DNA of 64,000 bases from Vibrio genomosp. F10 str. ZF-129 (lineage in GTDB: Bacteria; Pseudomonadota; Gammaproteobacteria; Enterobacterales; Vibrionaceae): positions 1 through 64,000 of the forward strand of contig NZ_AJYQ02000027.1 of NCBI RefSeq assembly GCF_000287055.2, read 5' to 3'. How positions within the stretch are numbered: position 1 is the first letter of the stretch; each line of letters starts with the position of its first letter. The notes under the pieces were generated by a model that searched no databases, was not told the DNA's origin, and was given only the letters and a program-made list of their open reading frames with translations. Position numbers and translations under genes: made by a program. Positions 58,181-64,000 of the stretch are shown here, in pieces.

Positions 58181-59347
58181 ATGAACCGTAGAAACTTTAT
58201 TAAAGTCGTGGGAGTCGGTATTGGAGCTGCAACACTGAGTAGCGCAATCATTAGCGTTAACAGTAATGGGACTCCTGATGATAATTATGGGTGGAATGGA
58301 CCTTCGCCAGAGCAGCAAGATATTCGCATGCAGGTGCTCTCTTATGCGATTCTTAGCCCAAACCCACACAATATACAACCTTGGATAATTAAGCTGACAG
58401 GGCCACTCAGTTTTGACCTTTATGTGGATCCTAACCGCCTACTGCCTAAGACCGATCCTATTTATCGTCAAATCCATATCGGCCAAGGCACCTTTTTAGA
58501 AACCCTTGCCATTGCAGCGACAGGGTTAGGCTATGAAGCCAGCTTCGACTATTTTCCTCAAGGTATGTACAGCAATACAGAATTACTCGACAAACCTGTC
58601 GCTTCTGTTGTACTCAACAAGCAATCGACATTCACCCCCGACCCGCTTTTTGCTCATATATTAACAAGGCAGTCAAATAAACGTGGGTACAACAATTATC
58701 AGTTGACTCAAACAGAAGTGGAGACTCTGAAAGCTTTTACCAACAAACGAGGTCAATACCCGTTAACCATCACCCATTCAGCGAGTGACAAACAAAACCT
58801 AGAAAAAATCCTGACTGAAGCCATGCAAATTGAGGTCGACGATAGAGACCGCAGCCATGAAACCCTTGCAATGTTTCGGTTCAACGACGATGAAGTGAAG
58901 AAGTACCGAGATGGATTTGGCGTCGCTCAGTCAGGCGTGACCGGAATCAAAAAGATGATTGCTGAAAACTTCTTTCTTTCAAGAAAAGAGATCGAACTCG
59001 ACCCTACTGAGTTCGATCGCCAGTCGGTCGTTATGGTTAAAGACACGGTGACTTCAACAGAAACCTTCGGTTGGATCAGTAGTGCTGGCAATACCCGCCT
59101 TGACCAGATAAAAGTCGGACAAGACTATGCCCGTCTTAACCTTCAAACTGCCGCAATGGGGCTTGTTCAGCACCCAATGAGTCAAGTATTGCAAGAATAT
59201 TCTGATATGTTGCCACTTCAAGCATCGTTTAAAGAGACATTTAAAATAAGCAAAGACGATACCGTACAAATGTTGTTTCGATTAGGAAAAGCAAATCGCA
59301 CACCACCCAGTGCACGACGCGTGGTTTCCCAGTTAATGAAAAGTTAA
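58181..59347 (+). CDS. Tat-exported nitroreductase-like protein (Acg family)
   Basis: 388 residues. Twin-arginine signal MNRRNFIKVVGVGIGAATL at the start, so it is exported folded, probably with bound flavin. The Acg-type nitroreductase signature SPNPHNIQPW is near residues 64-73, and VDPNRLLPKTDPIYRQIHIGQGTFLE is the second block, in parts (DPNRLLPKTDP, IGQGTFLE). These proteins bind FMN; many lack normal nitroreductase activity and may store flavin or act on unknown substrates. The start at 58181 has GGAGCGAG upstream and restores the Tat signal. It is controlled by a strong operator next to a MarR gene, suggesting induction by a small toxic or aromatic compound. Confidence 0.85.
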   Translation: MNRRNFIKVVGVGIGAATLSSAIISVNSNGTPDDNYGWNGPSPEQQDIRMQVLSYAILSPNPHNIQPWIIKLTGPLSFDLYVDPNRLLPKTDPIYRQIHIGQGTFLETLAIAATGLGYEASFDYFPQGMYSNTELLDKPVASVVLNKQSTFTPDPLFAHILTRQSNKRGYNNYQLTQTEVETLKAFTNKRGQYPLTITHSASDKQNLEKILTEAMQIEVDDRDRSHETLAMFRFNDDEVKKYRDGFGVAQSGVTGIKKMIAENFFLSRKEIELDPTEFDRQSVVMVKDTVTSTETFGWISSAGNTRLDQIKVGQDYARLNLQTAAMGLVQHPMSQVLQEYSDMLPLQASFKETFKISKDDTVQMLFRLGKANRTPPSARRVVSQLMKS

Positions 59348-59381
59348 GCGGAGTGCTGGCTATGTACTAACGTCATGAAAG

Positions 59382-59422
59382 CGATGTTCACAATGAACAT
59401 CGTTTTGTTTTGTTTTGTTTTG
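59382..59422 (+). terminator. Terminator with a TTTTG-repeat tail
   Basis: CGATGTTCA / TGAACATCG with a 3-base loop, followed by four tandem copies of TTTTG (59403-59422). The pentanucleotide repeat supplies the U-rich tail. It ends eight bases before the convergent lipoprotein gene stop. Confidence 0.8.
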
Positions 59423-59430
59423 TCGAAAAA

Positions 59431-60531
59431 CTAATCTCCCAATGGTGTTGATAGCAAAACAAATTCTCGCTTAAAGCTGAAACTCTCCTCTCCTGACGCT
59501 TGTCCCAACAAATACTCTGTCAACGTCGTAGCAGAATGGCTATCGTGATGACCTTTAACCAACACAGTCGACTGAGTGAGTAATGGGTTGCGCATCAGCG
59601 GAATCGTCTCTTCTTCTCCCTGACGCGTCTCTAAAAGCAAGCTTGTCGGCTGGAAAGTAAACCAAGACAGTAGTTGTAAGGTCTTTTGTTCGCTAATGGC
59701 GATGTCTTCAGGAAATTTAAGCCACAACTCGTGTGTATCTTGTAAAGCATACACGGCTTCCTGAATCGAACGGTTTAACTGCGTTAAGCTCAGAGAACTC
59801 AAATCATTAAATGTGATGACTCCTATATTATTACTGCTCTCCCATTGAATCACGGGACTTGGGGCTGGCGCTGAATCAGTATCTTGCTCGGAATCAGTTG
59901 AAACACTTTGCGTACTGTGTTGAGCCAGAGCGACTATATGTATGTCTCCAACCTCATCAGCCATATCTTTGAGCAAGCTTTGCCACTCTTGTTCCAACTG
60001 TATATTTTCAGCCTCAACGAAATAAGGTTGATACATTGACTGCCATTTTTGCTCTATATCGACATAATTAGCGTAGTCTTCCACAACCGAATTCCACACG
60101 GCATCATAATCATCGGCAAACCCTGTCGTTGTCCGAGCCATGGACATAACCGATGTATTTTGAAGGATGACCTTCATTTTGTCTGTATTGGTTCTACTAC
60201 CGCTGTCTTTTGCATATAACTCAAAAACATACGTACCCGCCATAGTGGGGTTCACTAATGTCGCCGTTAAATCCTTATCGTTTAGTATGGTGAGCTGTTG
60301 TGGCCCCGAAATTTGAGTCCATTTCGTCTCCTTTATACTGTAAAAATTCTTAGGGTATGACTTCGCTGAGCCTTTCAAAGTTAGGGTTGTTTTCGGTAGT
60401 GTGTGCAGCTGATCGGCACCGGCATCAACCGTTGGTTTCGTTAGATCGTTAGTACCGTTAATATCATCACTATCACAGCCGGATACGATAAGCAGTAATA
60501 CAATCAGTAATGCACCTTTAGGATTCATCAT
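59431..60531 (-). CDS. PKD-domain lipoprotein with a degenerate S41-protease-like region
   Basis: 366 residues. A lipoprotein signal ends LLLIVSGCDSDD. Residues about 25-110 form a PKD-type beta domain (VDAGADQLHTLPKTTLTLKG; TYVFELYAKDSGSRTNTDKM). After that the order WNSVVEDYANYVDIEQKW, LLKDMADEVGDIHIVAL, IGVITFNDLSSLSLTQL and SHSATTLTEYLLGQASG parallels S41 (CtpA/tricorn) peptidases: N-terminal helical part, the D-x-H segment, the core strand and the catalytic-serine helix. The NGGG loop and the catalytic Lys segment are not recognisable, so activity is doubtful. Start at 60531 has AGAGGA upstream; 60549 is an alternative that overlaps the DUF2860 stop. Confidence 0.6.
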   Translation of the reverse strand: MMNPKGALLIVLLLIVSGCDSDDINGTNDLTKPTVDAGADQLHTLPKTTLTLKGSAKSYPKNFYSIKETKWTQISGPQQLTILNDKDLTATLVNPTMAGTYVFELYAKDSGSRTNTDKMKVILQNTSVMSMARTTTGFADDYDAVWNSVVEDYANYVDIEQKWQSMYQPYFVEAENIQLEQEWQSLLKDMADEVGDIHIVALAQHSTQSVSTDSEQDTDSAPAPSPVIQWESSNNIGVITFNDLSSLSLTQLNRSIQEAVYALQDTHELWLKFPEDIAISEQKTLQLLSWFTFQPTSLLLETRQGEEETIPLMRNPLLTQSTVLVKGHHDSHSATTLTEYLLGQASGEESFSFKREFVLLSTPLGD

Positions 60532-60548
60532 TTTCTGTATTCCTCTCA

Positions 60549-61550
60549 TCAAAATCGGTAGCTAAAGCCAGTGGAAACAAACGTATTGTCACTGTCATAG
60601 AAATTGATATTCGAGTCTTGGCTTTGATAACCCGCCATCACGTGCAGCTGTATGTTGCGCCAATTGAAAGGGGCACTGTAGCTGTAAATAGAAAACACAC
60701 TTAAAGAGTCATAATCTCGCTTGAGATTAAAAACTGGGTTTTCAGAGTCAAATTCAGCTTTACTGCCTCTTAACGTGGTGACAAGATTGTGCTGAGAACG
60801 ATCAAGAACGATAGAGAGTTGCGCGCTGATTTCATCGAAGCTATTGGCATCGCCTTTCGCATCTCTCGTGGTGTAATAAAGGGCGGGGGCGAGAACAAAA
60901 GATGGACTAAACGGGATGGCCATTTCAGTACCAAAACGTTGGTAGTTACTTTCCCTGTCAAGTAGAGAGTTCTCATCAGCTGTCAAAGATTGCGATGTGC
61001 CTATCTGGTCTTTTTCTACTTCACTGGACGCCACTGCGTATTTTAGCGTAATGGGTAACGCTGAGTTTATGTCGAGCGCAAAACGAATTCCAGCCACCGA
61101 TTGTTCTGTTGTTTCTCTCTTTTGATTGGTCAAGTATGGGTCTTGCCATACCTCGTCCATCCCTGGCAAGTTACCAAATAACGCAGCGGTTAAGGTCAGC
61201 TGTTTATTCAATCTATGAGCGACCCCAACTTCCGCTTGGAACTGCGCTTCTGCAATTTGGTCTTCACTATTACCAAGGAAAATAAGCGTATTCCCAAAAC
61301 TGTATTGCAAGCGACCGAGAATAAAAGGTGAGGCGCTTTCGACTGTTTTTCCACTGTTGTGTAAGTCGTCGGTAATGGCATTGTCATCATGGGTACTGCT
61401 CTGCGACTGGCTTTCGCCTACACCGACATTTAGGCTAATACCACCACTGAAACCTGGGGTGAAAGGATCAGCTTCTGCAAAACTCGCATTTGAGATAAGG
61501 GTACAGGTAGCACCAAGTAAAATGCCTTTCAGAGGCGTTGGGAGATTCAT
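60549..61550 (-). CDS. DUF2860 outer-membrane beta-barrel protein
   Basis: 333 residues. Signal peptide about 1-23 (LISNASFA). The mature part starts ADPFTPGFSGGISLNVGVG and repeats amphipathic strands to a C-terminal SYRF, the Phe-ended barrel signature. DUF2860 hallmarks are seen: SPFILGRLQYSFG, LTAALFGNLPGMDEVWQDPYLTNQKR (in parts), and SNINFYDSD near the end. The function of this Vibrio/Shewanella/Pseudomonas family is unknown; position after a two-component system suggests that its expression responds to envelope conditions. AAGGAA precedes the ATG; the longer frame upstream was rejected. The PKD lipoprotein follows at once. Confidence 0.9.
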   Translation of the reverse strand: MNLPTPLKGILLGATCTLISNASFAEADPFTPGFSGGISLNVGVGESQSQSSTHDDNAITDDLHNSGKTVESASPFILGRLQYSFGNTLIFLGNSEDQIAEAQFQAEVGVAHRLNKQLTLTAALFGNLPGMDEVWQDPYLTNQKRETTEQSVAGIRFALDINSALPITLKYAVASSEVEKDQIGTSQSLTADENSLLDRESNYQRFGTEMAIPFSPSFVLAPALYYTTRDAKGDANSFDEISAQLSIVLDRSQHNLVTTLRGSKAEFDSENPVFNLKRDYDSLSVFSIYSYSAPFNWRNIQLHVMAGYQSQDSNINFYDSDNTFVSTGFSYRF

Positions 61551-61625
61551 GTTAATTCCTTGTGAGTGACGAATCATTGGACACGTCAAAATTAACATTC
61601 ACACCATGAATGGGTCTTTGTCGTT

Positions 61626-63263
61626 TTATGGACGATTTGTGTCCAAGTTGGTCACATTGCCCAATCGAGCCTCAGGTTGTCGTATATTCATTGGCCAAGA
61701 AAGTTCAAAAGAGGCACCACCAGAAGCCGATTCCCCAACACGTGCCGTCCCTTTGTGCCACACCATAATTTGTTTCACAATCGCCAAACCTAACCCATGA
61801 CCTTTGTCACTTCTTCGCTCTTGATTCTCGAGTTGAGCAAAAGGTTCAAATATTCGTTCAGCCTGTTCAATAGGTACACCTACCCCATCGTCTTCCACTA
61901 AGATTCGATATTGACCATCCTCTACCTCAAACGACATAGTAATCGTTTCCTGAGCAAAGCGGCTCGCGTTAGCCAGTACGTTTTTAACCGCTCTCATTAA
62001 CCCTTTATTATCAAGAAACACCTGTTGTTCTTTAAGATCGGGGGAGCAATAGAATCGAACATCCAGATCTGGATTCTCTAGCTTGAAATACTCCACTTCG
62101 GTGATTAATTCATCGGCAAAGCAGCAGTTAGAGAACTGGTTCATATCCGCAACTCGGTTGTAACGAGACAGGAGGAGGCTCTGATTAATCAGGTGATCAA
62201 GATCATCGATACTCGAATGAATGGTTTGCCTGTACTTCTCTTTTAACTCTTCAGAGGTGTTTGTCTCTTCTACCATTTCTAAAGCAAAACGAAGACGATA
62301 CAGAGGCGTTCTCAAATCGTGGGCAATCGCATTGGTTAGCTCTCTTTGCCCAGCAATGAGTTTCTGAATATTGTCTGCCATTTTATTAAATGAATCGCTT
62401 AGCTGTGAGATAACAGACATTTTCGATGCCGTCGCACGCTGAGAAAGCACGCCTTGTCCGAATTCATTCGACGTCTTGACTAGCCGCTTCAAATCTCTCC
62501 ACAATGGATAGGCCCACATCACCATGGCAATTGAGATGAACAAAAAAAAGAAGATTACAATTGCAGAAATCAGTTTCATTTCAGTCGCCGTTGAGATGTT
62601 ATCTTGCACATGAAGCCACACATTGGGGGCGACAGATGCCAGTAAATTTATCTCTCCTAAGTGATTTGTATACGAGATAATTTCTTGGGATTTACCAATG
62701 AGCGCTTTTGTTGCCTCTGGTGACAATTCACTGTCTGTTTTTAAACTAATTTGAAAGGGAATATTTGAATTTTGAGTGGCTATTTTTTGCGCCCACTCAC
62801 TCTCAGGATAACGGCGTAAATCCTTTACAGCCAAATACAGTACCCCTTTTGCTTGATTGAGTACCGCAAGTTCTGTGGATTCATTCAGTGCCAAATAGAG
62901 CACTCGATCGCTATCGCCTACGCGCTGCAATAGGGCCATAGGATCACCAAACAAAAATTTGATTTCCCTTCGCTGAAGAGCATCATAAAGATGAGGTTCC
63001 GACTTATACTCTTCGATGGGTTGAAGTTTCAGTGGGTAACCAAAGTGAACCGAATAATTAGCGATGGTCGATTGCCATTGGTTTTGTGGAAGTGCGAGCA
63101 ACTCTTCGCTCAACATTTCAAAATTAACGCTATAGGTCTGTTTATAAAAGTCTTCTGAAAAGGACTCGTTGATACGCTGTATAGGATTAATCGATGTGGG
63201 AATAATGAGAAGAATAATGGGCACAAAGACAGCAAGCCACAAAATTGAGAATGCTTTAATCAT
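61626..63263 (-). CDS. RstB-like sensor histidine kinase with duplicated sensor module
   Basis: 545 residues. Membrane segment about 5-23, periplasmic region 24-228, second membrane segment about 230-251, HAMP about 252-304, HisKA with phosphorylated H315 in AIAHDLRTPLYRLRF, and HATPase with N-box KNVLANASRF, G1 EDDGVGVP and G2 GHGLGLAIV. The kinase and sensor resemble RstB. The periplasmic part seems to hold two copies of one module: LLALPQNQWQSTIANYSVHF near 55-74 and LRRYPESEWAQKIATQN near 149-165, each followed by a beta strand ending in LYLAL / WLHVQ. The start at 63263 overlaps the regulator stop (ATGA). Confidence 0.88.
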   Translation of the reverse strand: MIKAFSILWLAVFVPIILLIIPTSINPIQRINESFSEDFYKQTYSVNFEMLSEELLALPQNQWQSTIANYSVHFGYPLKLQPIEEYKSEPHLYDALQRREIKFLFGDPMALLQRVGDSDRVLYLALNESTELAVLNQAKGVLYLAVKDLRRYPESEWAQKIATQNSNIPFQISLKTDSELSPEATKALIGKSQEIISYTNHLGEINLLASVAPNVWLHVQDNISTATEMKLISAIVIFFFLFISIAMVMWAYPLWRDLKRLVKTSNEFGQGVLSQRATASKMSVISQLSDSFNKMADNIQKLIAGQRELTNAIAHDLRTPLYRLRFALEMVEETNTSEELKEKYRQTIHSSIDDLDHLINQSLLLSRYNRVADMNQFSNCCFADELITEVEYFKLENPDLDVRFYCSPDLKEQQVFLDNKGLMRAVKNVLANASRFAQETITMSFEVEDGQYRILVEDDGVGVPIEQAERIFEPFAQLENQERRSDKGHGLGLAIVKQIMVWHKGTARVGESASGGASFELSWPMNIRQPEARLGNVTNLDTNRP

Positions 63264-63979
63264 GCCACTGCCTCTCCCGAAGCCAAACAAAGCTGGTAAC
63301 CTACGCCGCGCACGGTTTTTATCAGTTCAGGTTCATTCGGATCATCATGAAGCGAACGACGTAAACGCGAGATTCTTCGGTCGATTGAGCGGTCGAGCCC
63401 ATCGTATTCAAACCCTCGGATATGCTGCGCGATATCATCCCGTGATACCACACTGCCAACATGTCTAGCGAGCAGATAGAGAAGCTCAAATTCAGATGTT
63501 GTCAGCTTAATGGGTTGTTGATTCAGGGTGACCGTTCGATGTTGAAGGTTGATGAGAAGCGATCCTAGTTTGAGCTGGTCTTGACTATTTTCTAGCGCGC
63601 TTCGCTCTTGACGTCTTAGCAACGCCCTAATCCTTGAAAGCAAAAGACGTGGCTTTACTTTTTTGACAATGTAATCATCCGCACCAAGCTCTAACCCCAT
63701 CATCTGATCAATATCATCGTCCAACGCGGTTTGCATCAAAATCATGCCATGATATTGAGAACGAATTGCTCGGCAAACCTCCATACCACTCTGCCCTGGA
63801 AGCATCACATCCAAAATAACAAGGTCAGGATGTTTTGCTAAGATCACATCAACCGCAGTCATCCCGTCGGAAACTATCTCAATCGAAAATTCATAATTCT
63901 GAAGAAAGTCTCGTATTAACTCGGCAAGTTCTATGTCGTCTTCTACAAGGATGATGTTAAAAGAAGCAGATAAATTCAT
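63260..63979 (-). CDS. RstA-like OmpR-family response regulator
   Basis: 239 residues. Receiver domain: acidic pocket E13-D14-D15, phospho-acceptor D57 in VILDVMLPG, and the lysine in DDYIVKKVKP. The C-terminal winged helix (about 140-235) has LTTSEFELLYLLARH and GLDRSIDRRISRLRR, ending in the DNA-contacting IKTVRGVGYQL. The receiver sequence MMGLELGADDYIVKK resembles RstA. It starts the unit that runs through the kinase, DUF2860 and PKD lipoprotein genes, so it probably controls them. The ATG at 63979 is preferred; an in-frame TTG four codons earlier was set aside. Confidence 0.9.
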   Translation of the reverse strand: MNLSASFNIILVEDDIELAELIRDFLQNYEFSIEIVSDGMTAVDVILAKHPDLVILDVMLPGQSGMEVCRAIRSQYHGMILMQTALDDDIDQMMGLELGADDYIVKKVKPRLLLSRIRALLRRQERSALENSQDQLKLGSLLINLQHRTVTLNQQPIKLTTSEFELLYLLARHVGSVVSRDDIAQHIRGFEYDGLDRSIDRRISRLRRSLHDDPNEPELIKTVRGVGYQLCLASGEAVA

Positions 63980-64000
63980 GGACCCAAACAAAATGATGAT

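Noticed and set aside
58028..58378. N-terminal extension of the MarR gene by 117 codons
   Set aside because: It would overlap the divergent nitroreductase start and operator, and its composition is unlike a MarR protein; a GTG with a perfect GGAGG at 58027 gives the normal length.

Overview
The window is a single stretch of chromosome from a gammaproteobacterium of the genus Vibrio or a close relative. The first third shows the Vibrio order DUF1887 nuclease - fadR - nhaB - dsbB - ftsK - lrp - ald, with a FadR of 279 residues (the long Vibrio form), followed by yfbV - ackA - pta. No tRNA, rRNA, CRISPR array, insertion sequence or phage gene was seen.

Layout. 1-437 is the 3' end of a chemotaxis receptor gene. 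599-18232 holds housekeeping genes: a stand-alone CARF/PD-(D/E)XK protein, fadR, nhaB, dsbB, ftsK, lrp and ald (divergent), yfbV, ackA-pta and a large M16 metalloprotease lipoprotein. 18438-24046 is an oppABCDF peptide-uptake operon on the minus strand. 24652-39401 looks like a sulfatase/phosphatase island. It contains an anaerobic sulfatase-maturating radical-SAM enzyme with a HEAT/TPR partner, a divergent SUMF1-like lipoprotein and PafA-like alkaline phosphatase, a LysR regulator, a six-gene MoxR/Bat (VWA) operon, and a divergent exported arylsulfatase with a CTAGR activation motif. Similar TTATAACC/GGTTATAA inverted repeats lie in both divergent promoter regions of the island.

39551-46065 carries an exported glutathione-peroxidase-like protein, a DUF3429 protein, a four-gene TolC-HlyD-ABC2-ABC2 exporter with no ATPase gene, and a DUF3087 protein. 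46653-53942 is a two-partner secretion pair (a 1791-residue FHA-like TpsA and a ShlB/FhaC-type TpsB) with no CdiA-type toxin tail or immunity gene. 54071-59347 holds an iron-type alcohol dehydrogenase, an alanine/glycine:sodium symporter, and a MarR regulator divergent from a Tat-exported Acg-like nitroreductase, with a long inverted repeat in the shared promoter. 59431-63979 is one transcription unit: an RstA/RstB-like two-component system followed by a DUF2860 outer-membrane protein and a PKD lipoprotein with a C-terminal part resembling a degenerate S41 protease.

Most genes here belong to known families. The parts most worth a second look are the CARF nuclease with its altered ligand motif, the sulfatase island with its cysteine-less SUMF1-like lipoprotein and embedded Bat operon, the ATPase-less exporter, and the two-component/DUF2860/PKD-S41-like unit. 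Several start sites were moved from the longest reading frame to an ATG or GTG with a visible ribosome binding site. All family assignments come from reading motifs, not from database searches.
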